DNA of 64,000 nt from Pseudoalteromonas luteoviolacea S2607 (GTDB lineage: Bacteria > Pseudomonadota > Gammaproteobacteria > Enterobacterales > Alteromonadaceae): positions 186,001-250,000 of the forward strand of contig NZ_AUXV01000056.1 in the NCBI RefSeq assembly GCF_001625575.1, written 5' to 3'. The position numbers and the translations under genes are program-made. The notes beneath the pieces are model-generated. The model was not told where the DNA came from and searched no databases. It was given only the letters and a program-made list of their open reading frames with translations. Shown in pieces: positions 26,048 to 35,115 of this stretch; position 1 is the stretch's first letter, and every line of letters begins with the position of its first letter.

Positions 26048-26656
26048 TTAGTTAAGAGCCAATTTCAAAGTCGCACGCTTTTTACCTTTGTACATAACAT
26101 CGACACTGGTCTCTTGCCCCTTGCCCAACTTCAACTCCACAGGGTCATATTTAGGTATTTGCAACACGAATTCAGTATGAGAACCTACATCCAATTTAAT
26201 TGGGTATACTTTTTGTTTTTTACTGAATGGCAGCACTTGATAAGCATCTGAGTTCACATTCGCGATATAACTACGCATTTTGGGGTGTATCTTACAACCT
26301 ATACGTGTAAGCGTATTTTCAGACCAATCTGCCGAGACTTTTGTTGTTTGCCCTTGATTCATTAAGCCAACATCAAATTTAACCCCTGAATTTGGGTCAT
26401 TTGCAAAAATGTTGTGCTGAAACTCGTCAGAGTTTTTAAAAGTGATTTCGCCTTTTGGGCCAATGACTACAGCTTTTTTATCAAACACTTTATTTGATTG
26501 ATCTAATTCAGCCTTTTGAGGCCCAACACCTCCTTTTGCATACACAACCCCTACAAATGATGGTCTTTTCACAAACTCAAGCTCACCAGTCAACGTCGCT
26601 GCTTCGACACAGAATACTGAACTAACCGCCACCATTAACATTGCGTACTTTTTCAT
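26048..26656 (-). CDS. periplasmic cupredoxin (type-1 copper) protein
   Basis: A 202-residue protein with a signal peptide (ending VEA-ATL). Type-1 copper ligands are visible in the usual order: His81 (FQHNIF) and Cys121-x2-His124-x2-Met127 (GCKIHPKM). It would carry electrons in the periplasm. A C-terminal extension of about 65 residues after the copper loop (a second beta-type region, VELKLGKGQETSVDV) is longer than in simple plastocyanins. Middle gene of the operon, 9 bp from both neighbours. Likely electron partner of the peroxidase or P460; this is inference from context. Confidence 0.8.
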   Translation of the reverse strand: MKKYAMLMVAVSSVFCVEAATLTGELEFVKRPSFVGVVYAKGGVGPQKAELDQSNKVFDKKAVVIGPKGEITFKNSDEFQHNIFANDPNSGVKFDVGLMNQGQTTKVSADWSENTLTRIGCKIHPKMRSYIANVNSDAYQVLPFSKKQKVYPIKLDVGSHTEFVLQIPKYDPVELKLGKGQETSVDVMYKGKKRATLKLALN

Positions 26657-26665
26657 ATCTACTCC

Positions 26666-27658
26666 TTAATTCGGTAAAATTGGTCTTTCAATTACAACTG
26701 GATCAGTCAACGCTGCCATAAACGCTATCAAATCTGCTTTTTCTTGTGGATTTAGATTAAGTGGAACAATCAATGGACTCACGCTTTTGACATTAACCGC
26801 GCCCTTATCATAATGATCTACCACTTCCTCTAGGCTCGCTAGAGAACCGTCGTGCATATATGGTGCGCTCATGATAATGTTTCTTAGCCCCGGGGTTTTA
26901 AAAGCGCCCATTAACTCTTTATTTTTGTCGATGGCAAAGCGCCCTTCATCGCCACTTTGAATGCCTATATTGTGAAAGCTGTCATCTGTAAAGTTTGCAC
27001 CATCATGGCATTTTACACAGCGAGCTTTACCTACAAACAATTTCAAACCTCTGACCGCAGACATTGACATTGCTTCTTTTTGACCGGCAAGATATTTATC
27101 AAACGCCGAGTCATCACTTACAATCGTCATTTCAAATGCCGCAATTGCTTTACCAACATTCTCAAACGTCATCTCACCGTATAGCTCTTTGAATTCTTTT
27201 TTATAAAACGATACTTTTTCAAGCCTTTGTAGGACATCTTTCGGTGTCATTTGCATCTCAACATCTGAGACTAGCGGTCCTAACGCCTGCTCTTGCAAAG
27301 AGCCAGCCCTTCCATCCCAAAAGAAGATCCCAGACCATGCCAAGTTATATAGGTGTGGCGCATTACGGCCAAGAATATCTCCGCCGCTTCCTATTCCCTT
27401 TGCTACTCCATCACTGAAACCTAATTCTGGGTTATGACAAGTTGCACAAGATTGGTTTTGGTGTTTTGACAATCTATTATCAAAAAATAGCATTTTGCCT
27501 AATTGAACTTCTCTATCCGATGGCTCTTCTTCATCTATGTACTCGATGTCATCAACATCAGGTGTCGCTAAATTGCCAAACACAGGCATATCTTTGGCTT
27601 GTAGCTGAGTACAAAATATCAAAGGTAAAGCGGCTAAAACCAACTTCTTACAATCCAT
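26666..27658 (-). CDS. di-haem cytochrome c peroxidase / MauG family
   Basis: A 330-residue exported protein (signal to about residue 21) with two haem-c motifs, CATCH at 71-75 and CVKCH at 214-218, in the spacing of bacterial di-haem peroxidases. The segment MSAPYMHDGSLASLEEVVDHYDKG carries the conserved Met of the classic peroxidase rather than the Tyr ligand of MauG. It reduces H2O2 in the periplasm with electrons from a small carrier, possibly the cupredoxin encoded next. First gene of the operon. The promoter region to the left of 27855 is shared with a chemoreceptor. Confidence 0.88.
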   Translation of the reverse strand: MDCKKLVLAALPLIFCTQLQAKDMPVFGNLATPDVDDIEYIDEEEPSDREVQLGKMLFFDNRLSKHQNQSCATCHNPELGFSDGVAKGIGSGGDILGRNAPHLYNLAWSGIFFWDGRAGSLQEQALGPLVSDVEMQMTPKDVLQRLEKVSFYKKEFKELYGEMTFENVGKAIAAFEMTIVSDDSAFDKYLAGQKEAMSMSAVRGLKLFVGKARCVKCHDGANFTDDSFHNIGIQSGDEGRFAIDKNKELMGAFKTPGLRNIIMSAPYMHDGSLASLEEVVDHYDKGAVNVKSVSPLIVPLNLNPQEKADLIAFMAALTDPVVIERPILPN

Positions 27659-27727
27659 TACTCATCCCCCGAAACAGTTTGTTTACACACGTTAATTTTA
27701 ATGGTTAAACTTTGACCTTATCGAAGG

Positions 27728-27746
27728 ATTGACTATATTTGTCAAT
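27728..27746. promoter_or_regulatory. palindromic candidate operator between divergent genes
   Basis: ATTGAC-tatattt-GTCAAT: 6-bp arms around 7 bases, in the 196-bp region between the peroxidase operon (-) and the chemoreceptor (+). The spacing does not fit FNR (TTGAT-N4-ATCAA). The regulator is unknown. Confidence 0.3.
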
Positions 27747-27854
27747 AAATCAAAAAATTAGCCTATTTTAATAAAAGTTTCGTAAATTCGGTAAACTAAC
27801 AAACTTAACTTAAATTAAGATAGCTAATACAAACTCTGAGACACTCATAACAAC

Positions 27855-30272
27855 ATGATGATTTCTAGATTTGTTCCAGGTATCGCTGCGCAAATGCTCT
27901 TGGCTTTTGGTGTAATCACATCCTTGGGGATATTCAGTAACTTTTTCGTTTATTTAAGCACTGGAACACTAGCACAAAATTTCACCCAAGTTTCCTCTGT
28001 GTCTATTCCATTGGTGAACGTTAATTCAGACCTTAAAATGAATATCTTGGACTCTCTGATTGCACTAGAGGAGCAAATCATAACTGGTAGTAATGACACC
28101 GCGAAAAACAATGCTATCGCTCAGAGAAATACAGCGTGGCGAGATATCGATAGTGACTTTAAAGCACTTGCGCAGTTTGCAAAGGAAACTGGGTTTGACG
28201 AGGTAAAGCTCAACACCATAAAAGGCCACTTGCAACAATTAAAATATGAGCAAAAAGTCATCTCTGACATAGCCAATACGCTCGATAATGAGCCTGCTGT
28301 AAAATTGCTGGTTAACGAAGCTATCCCATTAACAGAATCAATGGTTGCGCTTCTAGCACAAATGATAGAGATAGAAAGAGAAGAGGACGTAGATGAAGAT
28401 AGGTTCGAATTATTCAAACTATTGGTAGACTCCGAAATTAGCTTTGCGACCGCGATTTCTGAGCTCAGAGCTTTTTTATTGACTCGGGAGCAAAAGAACA
28501 TCGATGGCTTTGACCAAGCTTGGTTTCAAAATAGCGACGCTTTTGTATCGATATTAGATGACTATGAAGACCTATTTACCGAAGATCAATTAGAGTATTG
28601 GAATGCTTACAGCGAAGAAAGGGAAAAGCTCGCACCAATTACTATTCGCGCATTTGAAAAGCAAGCCAGTGAAGAGTCCAACTTCGCAAATAACCACCTA
28701 AGAAAAGTGATAAAACCATTAACGGCGACGATTTTTGATGAACTACAAGCCATGAATCAACACGTTACAGATGTTACGAAACAAGGGATTGATGATACAC
28801 AAAGCGCGCTTTCAAACATGTTCATCGTCCTTGCTATCAGTTCAATTCTAACCATCATAATTGCGGGCACAATAAGCGTCGTATTTAGTAACAAATTGAA
28901 AAACCGTGTTCAGTCATTGCTTGCACGCGCCAAAAATATTTCTGTTGGAGATTTTAAAACCCAAACAGACTACTTTGTCATTCGCTCAAACGACGAGCTT
29001 AATCAACTGTCCGAGAGCTTTAATCATATGACTCTTTCGCTCTCTTCCACTATTTCTACTGTTCGGAGACAATCAAGACAAGTTGGTCACTCAGCGCATC
29101 AAGTCGCCGCGATTGCTACCGAAATCTCTACCGTTGCCAAGAACGAAAACTCCAGTTATTCAGAGGTTATGCGGGTCATTGAATCCTTTATGGACTTACT
29201 AGTAGAATCTGGGCAAGCAATTGAACAAAGCCAAACAGTCCTCGAACAAGCAAAAACACAAGCTGATACCGGCATTGCTGCGGTTAATAGCAATTTAGAT
29301 GAAATGAATAAAACCGTCGATGTTGTTACATTAGCGTCTGCAGGGGTTGAGGAGCTGAAAACAGCCAGTGAAGAAATCGAGTCGGTAACAGATGCCATAT
29401 CAACCGTTGCAGACCAAACGGCACTGATCGCGCTCAATGCCGCCATTGAAGCCGCTCGAGCAGGAGAACAAGGCCGTGGTTTCGCTGTTGTAGCAGACGA
29501 GGTGCGCAGCCTCGCGCAAAGAACGGCTAATTCTACTGATGAAATAAGAAACGTCATCTCCCAACTAACTAATAAAGTAGGCGATGTCATTAGGTTGATG
29601 ACAGATATTATCCATCAGGTAGATGTGAGTAAAACCCGCTCAGATGAAAGTGGCCAAGCGCTTCGAGCGATGACAACAACCATCGAGAGTATTATTGATG
29701 CTAACGACCAAATTGCACACCGTTCAGATGAACAAAGCAATCAAATGCTCGAGATGCAATTAAAGCTTCAACATCTGTTTTCATCACTTCAGCAAAATGC
29801 GGAAAAGGCACAAATGGTGTCCATGATTGGCGGAGACTTGTATCAGACTTCCGAACTTGTAAATAGCTTAATGGATGGCTTCCATTTTGACGAAGATGAC
29901 GGCTTAGTTCAGAAAAAACATGAAAAGAGGCGTTCAGATCGACTCGAAGCTAAGGTTAAAATTAAAATATCGCAAGATGACAAAGACTACTCCACCATTA
30001 CTAGAGAGCTTAGTTGCGTTGGTTGCGGAATAAGACTCAGTAAGCAGTTAAATCAGGAGCTAGATATTGACTCTGCGGTTATGCTAGTGATGTATTTACC
30101 TAGAAAGAACTACAAAGAGTACATGGACCAAGCACCGATGAAAATCACCGCCCGTGTCGTTCGTAAAGAAGATAAAAATAGTGAATACACCTACTACGGC
30201 TTAGAGTTTTCAGCAAAAGATACAGATCAAAAAAATGCCCTATCTGAGCTATATGAGTTTTTCGATCAGTAA
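27855..30272 (+). CDS. methyl-accepting chemotaxis protein with C-terminal PilZ domain
   Basis: An 805-residue chemoreceptor. A transmembrane helix lies near residues 10-35 and a second near 325-345 (MFIVLAISSILTIIIAGTIS, in part), with a helical periplasmic sensor between them. A HAMP linker follows, then the signalling tip ALNAAIEAARAGEQGRGFAVVADEVR (shown in part, residues about 525-550). The last 115 residues form a PilZ domain with KRRSDR (RxxxR motif) and TRELSCVGCG (usually D/NxSxxG; here Glu replaces Asp/Asn). Thus c-di-GMP may tune chemotaxis signalling. Monocistronic, with a terminator after it. Confidence 0.9.
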   Translation: MMISRFVPGIAAQMLLAFGVITSLGIFSNFFVYLSTGTLAQNFTQVSSVSIPLVNVNSDLKMNILDSLIALEEQIITGSNDTAKNNAIAQRNTAWRDIDSDFKALAQFAKETGFDEVKLNTIKGHLQQLKYEQKVISDIANTLDNEPAVKLLVNEAIPLTESMVALLAQMIEIEREEDVDEDRFELFKLLVDSEISFATAISELRAFLLTREQKNIDGFDQAWFQNSDAFVSILDDYEDLFTEDQLEYWNAYSEEREKLAPITIRAFEKQASEESNFANNHLRKVIKPLTATIFDELQAMNQHVTDVTKQGIDDTQSALSNMFIVLAISSILTIIIAGTISVVFSNKLKNRVQSLLARAKNISVGDFKTQTDYFVIRSNDELNQLSESFNHMTLSLSSTISTVRRQSRQVGHSAHQVAAIATEISTVAKNENSSYSEVMRVIESFMDLLVESGQAIEQSQTVLEQAKTQADTGIAAVNSNLDEMNKTVDVVTLASAGVEELKTASEEIESVTDAISTVADQTALIALNAAIEAARAGEQGRGFAVVADEVRSLAQRTANSTDEIRNVISQLTNKVGDVIRLMTDIIHQVDVSKTRSDESGQALRAMTTTIESIIDANDQIAHRSDEQSNQMLEMQLKLQHLFSSLQQNAEKAQMVSMIGGDLYQTSELVNSLMDGFHFDEDDGLVQKKHEKRRSDRLEAKVKIKISQDDKDYSTITRELSCVGCGIRLSKQLNQELDIDSAVMLVMYLPRKNYKEYMDQAPMKITARVVRKEDKNSEYTYYGLEFSAKDTDQKNALSELYEFFDQ

Positions 30273-30287
30273 AATTCCACAAAAAAA

Positions 30288-30313
30288 TACCCAGCCTTTG
30301 CTGGGTATTAGTA
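30288..30313. terminator. terminator between chemoreceptor and fklB
   Basis: Stem TACCCAGC / GCTGGGTA with a 4-base loop; A-run on the left and T-rich sequence on the right. It can serve both convergent genes. Confidence 0.75.
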
Positions 30314-30335
30314 TTAATTAAAAGCAAGCTTTCAA

Positions 30336-30953
30336 TTAAAGGATTTCTAGAAGCTCAACATCAAAGATTAGAGTTGAGTAAGGCGCGATTGAAGCACCTG
30401 CACCACGCTCGCCATATGCTAGGTCGTGTGGAATGTATAGACGCAATTTAGTGCCTGTAGTCATAAGCTGTAGTGCTTCAGTCCAACCTTTGATTACACC
30501 ATTTACTGGGAATTCAGCTGGCTGACCGCGGTCATATGAGCTATCAAAAACTGTACCATTGATTAGTGTACCGTGGTAGTGTACACGTACTGTAGAATCA
30601 GCGGCTGGCTTATCACCTTCACCAGTAGAAACTACTTCGTACTGTAAACCTGACTCAGTCACAGTTACTTCAGCACGCTTTGCGTTTTCTTCTAAGAAAG
30701 CTGTACCTTCTGCGGCTAGTACTTTTGCTTCTTCTTCACGGCGCGCTTGGATTTCGCTGTTAATTTTTTCGAAAGCAGCTTGGATCTCAGGGATCTCAAC
30801 GCGGAATTCACCACCTGTGTAAGCATCTTTCATGCCTTCAAATACTGCGTTTAAATCAAGACCTTCAAAAGGATTAGCTTTTAATTGCTCACCCATTTGT
30901 AGACCGATACCATAGCTCGCTTTACCTGCGTCCGTATTGAATAAATCTGACAT
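30336..30953 (-). CDS. fklB: FKBP-type peptidyl-prolyl isomerase
   Basis: A 205-residue protein collinear with E. coli FklB (206 residues). The N-terminal dimerisation helices start SDLFNTDAGKASYGIGLQMG; the C-terminal FKBP domain has VRVHYHGTLINGTVFDSSYDRG in part, then FPVNGVIKGWTEAL and IPHDLAYGERGAG. It isomerises X-Pro bonds. No signal peptide, so cytoplasmic. Confidence 0.95.
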   Translation of the reverse strand: MSDLFNTDAGKASYGIGLQMGEQLKANPFEGLDLNAVFEGMKDAYTGGEFRVEIPEIQAAFEKINSEIQARREEEAKVLAAEGTAFLEENAKRAEVTVTESGLQYEVVSTGEGDKPAADSTVRVHYHGTLINGTVFDSSYDRGQPAEFPVNGVIKGWTEALQLMTTGTKLRLYIPHDLAYGERGAGASIAPYSTLIFDVELLEIL

Positions 30954-31059
30954 ATCAAATTCACTTTATTTATCAGCTTAAAAGGACGCGCAGTGTAGCA
31001 CAGTGAAAACATAACTTATAGGGCGCGGTTCAAAACGATACCCTATAAGTTAAAAAGAA

Positions 31060-31428
31060 TTAAGATTGCTGTTCTTGATGTCGAGATTTAAGTTTATTTA
31101 CTAGGAATGTTGCAAATGGTAGGGAAAGCACAAGGCCAATTAACAGCTCATTGCTGTATCCTGCGAGTTTGTCGCCAAAGAACACCCCAAAGCCTATGAT
31201 GCCAAATACTGAAATCACAATCGAGGCAAGGAATGGCCATAACTTTTCATACTTTGTAACTAAATGCCCTATCAGCACATTGTACAAAAATGTATATAAA
31301 AGGGTTTGCCATAGTGTTGGCTCAGTTTGACCGTCAATTGACATGATTACAGCCATTTGCAATCCGCTCAAATAGAAAAAACTAAAGACAATCCATAGTG
31401 AACAATGTTTAACAACATTTTGGGCCAT
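31060..31428 (-). CDS. hypothetical small membrane protein
   Basis: A 122-residue protein with four predicted transmembrane helices (LWIVFSFFYLSGLQMAV, LLYTFLYNVLIGHL, FLASIVISVFGIIGFGVFF, LLIGLVLSLPFATFLV) and a basic Gln-rich tail. AGGAG lies six bases before the ATG. I do not recognise the family. Confidence 0.6.
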   Translation of the reverse strand: MAQNVVKHCSLWIVFSFFYLSGLQMAVIMSIDGQTEPTLWQTLLYTFLYNVLIGHLVTKYEKLWPFLASIVISVFGIIGFGVFFGDKLAGYSNELLIGLVLSLPFATFLVNKLKSRHQEQQS

Positions 31429-31443
31429 TGAACTCTCCTAACG

Positions 31444-31468
31444 AAAAAAACCGCCGTTAGGCGGTTTT
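31444..31468 (-). terminator. terminator downstream of tRNA-Ser
   Basis: Stem CCGCC / GGCGG with a GTTA loop; on the minus strand it is followed by a run of seven T. It lies 11 bases past the 3' end of the tRNA. Confidence 0.8.
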
Positions 31469-31478
31469 GAGAATGAGG

Positions 31479-31569
31479 TGGCGGAGAGATAGGGATTTGA
31501 ACCCTAGATACGCTATTAACGTATGCCGGTTTTCAAGACCGGTGCTTTCAACCACTCAGCCATCTCTCC
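31479..31569 (-). tRNA. tRNA-Ser (anticodon TGA)
   Basis: 91 nt on the minus strand with encoded CCA. Acceptor stem GGAGAGA / TCTCTCC, anticodon stem CCGGT / ACCGG with loop CTTGAAA (anticodon TGA), a long variable arm (CATACG... / CGTATC) and T-loop GTTCAAATC. Reads UCA and related Ser codons. Confidence 0.96.
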
Positions 31570-31657
31570 GTTGTTGGCGCGCATAATAATTGCTAATAAT
31601 ACTTATGTAAAGTATTTTTTTGACTATTTCGCAATTGTTATTGCACCACATATATAC

Positions 31658-32029
31658 TCAATAATACTGCTTTGGCCGTTTGGCCAGCAAAGCAAACAAG
31701 ATGCTAATTGTCAGTAAAGAAATGAGTAAAGTACCAGACTCTACAGCAATATGTATCATCTGATCCCAGCTGTTCCATCGCTGTTCAAAAAGCGGTATCA
31801 AAGATATGGTCCCTACCAACATCAATATCTTCAGCGCTCTGATGAAATCAAATCGACGGTTAAAGTTCATCCAAGCAGTCAAAATTATCAAAATGGTGAT
31901 CGGCGCCAACAAAACCAACCACGTATTGTCTAATAATGATAACAATAGCTTGCTTGATAATAACCCTATAACTCCCCATACGATCCAAACCCACCATTTT
32001 TCACGCTGCTTTAGAAAGAGATCTCCCAT
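31658..32029 (-). CDS. hypothetical membrane protein
   Basis: A 123-residue protein with three or four hydrophobic helices (WWVWIVWGVIGLLSSKLLLSL in part, WLVLLAPITILIILTAW, ALKILMLVGTISLIPL, LLISLLTISILFALL) and a basic C-terminus. No family recognised. It stands alone on the minus strand upstream of tRNA-Ser. Confidence 0.5.
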   Translation of the reverse strand: MGDLFLKQREKWWVWIVWGVIGLLSSKLLLSLLDNTWLVLLAPITILIILTAWMNFNRRFDFIRALKILMLVGTISLIPLFEQRWNSWDQMIHIAVESGTLLISLLTISILFALLAKRPKQYY

Positions 32030-32414
32030 AGCTTGTCTTCTTATAATTATAGTTAGGTAATAAATTAGGTACTATATAAAGTAGCATTACAAGACTAACA
32101 AAGAGAGTTCAAAAAACAACCATTGACTTAAAATACTTGTGACGGGCCTTCAAGACACTCAGTATTTAACCGAAATAAAACCGACGAGCACACCCTCTCA
32201 CGCGGCTAATTTTAGTTGCTTAAAGTAAAAATAAACCAGCATTTAGCCTAAGTGCAAATAAATGCAAAACGCATATTCCAAGCATCAATAATTTGGTTTT
32301 GTTATAAGTGTTTATTTTAGACGACGCTAGAAACACAAAGTTTAATTAAAAAAGCTTATAATTATTAAAAACTTAATATATACCAATTATTACTTTTTCT
32401 CTTCTCAATATGTC

Positions 32415-32442
32415 TTGACTTTGAACTACCTATAACGATAAT
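32415..32442 (+). promoter_or_regulatory. sigma70 promoter of the siderophore receptor
   Basis: TTGACT at 32415-32420 and GATAAT at 32437-32442, spacer 16 bp, each 5/6 to consensus. The -10 forms the left arm of the Fur box, so repressor binding would block RNA polymerase. Confidence 0.6.
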
Positions 32443-32455
32443 GCAAACCATTATC
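32437..32455. promoter_or_regulatory. Fur box
   Basis: GATAATG-CAAAC-CATTATC, a 19-bp site whose two 7-base arms match the classical Fur consensus exactly; 16 of 19 positions agree overall. It lies 108 bases before the receptor ATG. Confidence 0.85.
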
Positions 32456-32563
32456 AGTTGCGACCCCAGATTGGTACAATTACTCTAACTTCAATCTATT
32501 GAATAACTGACATCGATTGCGCTGTTTATTGCAGCTTTTTTTGTTCTTCTGGAATAGGGTTTT

Positions 32564-34822
32564 ATGGACAATTCAAAACTTCGAACTTCTCTTAAAAAAC
32601 GTCCCTCTCTTCGCCTAGGGCCGATTTCTATCGCATTATCAACAGTGCTCGCGAGTACACATTCCTTTGCCGAGTTGGCCTCAGACGAGGTTCAATCTGC
32701 TAATGAGATTGAGCGTATCTATGTGACGGCTTCAACAGTCGGTAACTATTCAGACGCTGCAACTAAATCTGCAACTAAGATGATTTTATCACTAAAGGAA
32801 ACGCCGCAATCGGTATCCGTTATTACTCAACAACAATTAGAAGATTGGAAATCAATCAATATTAAAGATGTGTTACAACACACGACTGGTGTTTATGCCA
32901 ATAGTGGCCGTAGTCACGACCGTACGCAATTTATTGTTCGTGGTGACAATGTCAATCTTATTCAAATTGATGGCGTTCAACAGTTTCCTGGTGGTCGAAG
33001 AGCCGACATTAACGGCGACTCTATTGCCTACGAGCGTGTTGAAATTTTGCGTGGTGCAAATGGTTTAATGACGGGCGTCGGCTCCCCTACAGCCACAATT
33101 AATTTGGTGCGAAAGCGTGCTGTGAGTAAGGAACTAAAAGGCCACATTGGTGTGATGACGGGTCGTTGGAATAATGATCGAGTTGAGTTAGATATCTCCA
33201 CGCCGTTAAGTCATGACGGTAGCATCCGAGGCAGAATAGCAGCGGCACATTACGACAGAGACTCATTTGTCGATAGATATGGACAAGAAAAAACGTCTAT
33301 TTATGCAACGGCTGAAGGTGATCTAACTGACACAACACTCATTCGTGTTGGTTATGAGTATGCCGATACAGCGTCTCGTGGTGTTATTAATTCTCACGCA
33401 GCGCCCTATTACTATGCAGACGGCAGTCTATTCAACCCTAAAAGAAGCGACACGGGATTAACTGCTAAAAATAGTAGTTGGCCACTGGAAGAAAATACCT
33501 ACTTCGCATCGCTCAGCCACGGCTTCGACAATGGCTGGCAATTAAACTCAATCGCCACATACAACACCATAGATATGGAAGGTGGTAAGCTCTTCTTCCT
33601 TTATGAGAATGGCTATTATAATCAAGATGGATTTACTGATGATGGTTTTGGCATGAGTGCCGTAATTAGTAGCTCTAAAGATGTTCAAAGAACTTTTGAC
33701 GTCAACTTACAAGGCAACTTCGAGTTTCTTGGGCAAGAACATGACCTCATTGTTGGCTACAACAGCTTTGACCGCGAAAGAACATACATTGGTAATGAGC
33801 ATAATCAAGAAGAAGTTCAAATTGGTGATATTGATAAAATAAATTACTTCACATGGACTGGTGACATTCCTCATTACCCATTTAATGATACTCACCCAAA
33901 TAGGCTCGAAACTCATGTCAGCAGTGGTATTTACTTTGCAACTCGACTATCTCTTACTGACAACCTAAAGACCATTATCGGTGCAAGAAGAACCGACTGG
34001 GAATATAAAGAGTTTGGCCAGAACGAAGAACAAAATGGCGTAGATGTACGCGAGCACACTGTAAAGCAAGTAGAGACAGAAACCACACCTTATGCCGGCA
34101 TAATTTATGATATTAATGATGAGTATAGTGTGTATGCAAGCTACTCCGATGCATTTGAACCCCAGCTAGAATATGACAAAAACATGAAGCTTCATGGTCC
34201 GATTATTGGCGACAGCCTTGAAGCAGGACTGAAAGCTGAAATAGGCTTACTCAACTTTTCTTTTGCAATCTTCGAATCCAACAAAATGAACGAAGCAATA
34301 GACGACCCTGCTTTTGACCGTCGCTTCAGATTTGAAGGCACCCGTATAAACCCAACAATCGTGGTTGATACTGGAACAACCCGTGGCCTTGAATTGGAAC
34401 TCAGTGGAGAAGTATCGCCAGGGTTTAATGTTTATACAGGTTACTCTTATGCTAAAACAGAAGATCAAGATGGTGAGCAACTAAACTCTGATATTCCTAA
34501 ACAGCTATTCAACCTATATACAACATACCAACCGTCAGACTTTGTCGAAGGGTTGACTGTTGGTTTTGGTATGAACTGGAAAGATGGCTACTGGGTTGAA
34601 AGTGGCAGGCCTAACATCCAAGGTCGTGAACGCCGTGATCATGGTTCTATTACCTTATTCAATTTAATGGCTAGGTACGATGTGACAGACTCATTAAGCG
34701 TTTCGCTAAACGTTGATAATGTATTTGATAAAAGCTATCACAATGATATCGCACCGTGGAGTGGGTCCGTAACATGGGGCGAGCCTCGCAACTGGAAACT
34801 TTCTGCAAGATATAGCTTTTAA
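32564..34822 (+). CDS. TonB-dependent siderophore receptor
   Basis: A 752-residue outer-membrane receptor. After a signal peptide (ending STHSFA-ELA) comes the plug domain with SLKETPQSVSVITQQQLED, VLQHTTGVY and YERVEILRGANGLMTGVGSP, then a long beta-barrel ending with an aromatic residue (LSARYSF). The plug pattern is that of the FhuE/FoxA-type ferric siderophore group. It imports a ferric siderophore with TonB-ExbBD. No siderophore synthesis gene is adjacent, so xenosiderophore uptake is plausible. Iron regulation is supported by the Fur box. Confidence 0.92.
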   Translation: MDNSKLRTSLKKRPSLRLGPISIALSTVLASTHSFAELASDEVQSANEIERIYVTASTVGNYSDAATKSATKMILSLKETPQSVSVITQQQLEDWKSINIKDVLQHTTGVYANSGRSHDRTQFIVRGDNVNLIQIDGVQQFPGGRRADINGDSIAYERVEILRGANGLMTGVGSPTATINLVRKRAVSKELKGHIGVMTGRWNNDRVELDISTPLSHDGSIRGRIAAAHYDRDSFVDRYGQEKTSIYATAEGDLTDTTLIRVGYEYADTASRGVINSHAAPYYYADGSLFNPKRSDTGLTAKNSSWPLEENTYFASLSHGFDNGWQLNSIATYNTIDMEGGKLFFLYENGYYNQDGFTDDGFGMSAVISSSKDVQRTFDVNLQGNFEFLGQEHDLIVGYNSFDRERTYIGNEHNQEEVQIGDIDKINYFTWTGDIPHYPFNDTHPNRLETHVSSGIYFATRLSLTDNLKTIIGARRTDWEYKEFGQNEEQNGVDVREHTVKQVETETTPYAGIIYDINDEYSVYASYSDAFEPQLEYDKNMKLHGPIIGDSLEAGLKAEIGLLNFSFAIFESNKMNEAIDDPAFDRRFRFEGTRINPTIVVDTGTTRGLELELSGEVSPGFNVYTGYSYAKTEDQDGEQLNSDIPKQLFNLYTTYQPSDFVEGLTVGFGMNWKDGYWVESGRPNIQGRERRDHGSITLFNLMARYDVTDSLSVSLNVDNVFDKSYHNDIAPWSGSVTWGEPRNWKLSARYSF

Positions 34823-34844
34823 ATAAAATAAGAATCAAAATGTA

Positions 34845-34870
34845 AAGCGAGTTTATTTTATGACTCGCTT
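34845..34870 (+). terminator. possible terminator of the siderophore receptor gene
   Basis: Stem AAGCGAGT / ACTCGCTT with a 10-base loop, 22 bases past the stop. No T-run follows, so this is weak. Confidence 0.4.
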
Positions 34871-35115
34871 ACTTCAAAGCCAAGTCACACCTCCCTACAC
34901 ATTTTGGACAGATATTTTCTTCTTTCTAAATCAGATACAACTGTAAATATTATGTTACAACAATATTCTTTTGGAACAATTATATAGCTCAGCGCTGAGC
35001 TGAAAATCACCTCATCTTACCAGTGTTTATTTTTCACCCAACTATTGAATCCCAACCGTATCTCAGATTATTTGTATACCTGCTCATTTTCGAGCTAATA
35101 AAGGAAAGATACATC

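Larger units (their letters stand above)
32030..32563. other. intergenic region upstream of siderophore receptor
   Basis: 534 bases, AT-rich. The right part holds the Fur-controlled promoter (listed) and a leader of about 110 bases. I see no gene in the left part. Confidence 0.5.

Noticed and set aside
27728..27746. FNR box
   Set aside because: The arms TTGAC/GTCAA are separated by 7 bases, not the 4 of TTGAT-N4-ATCAA; kept only as an unassigned palindrome.
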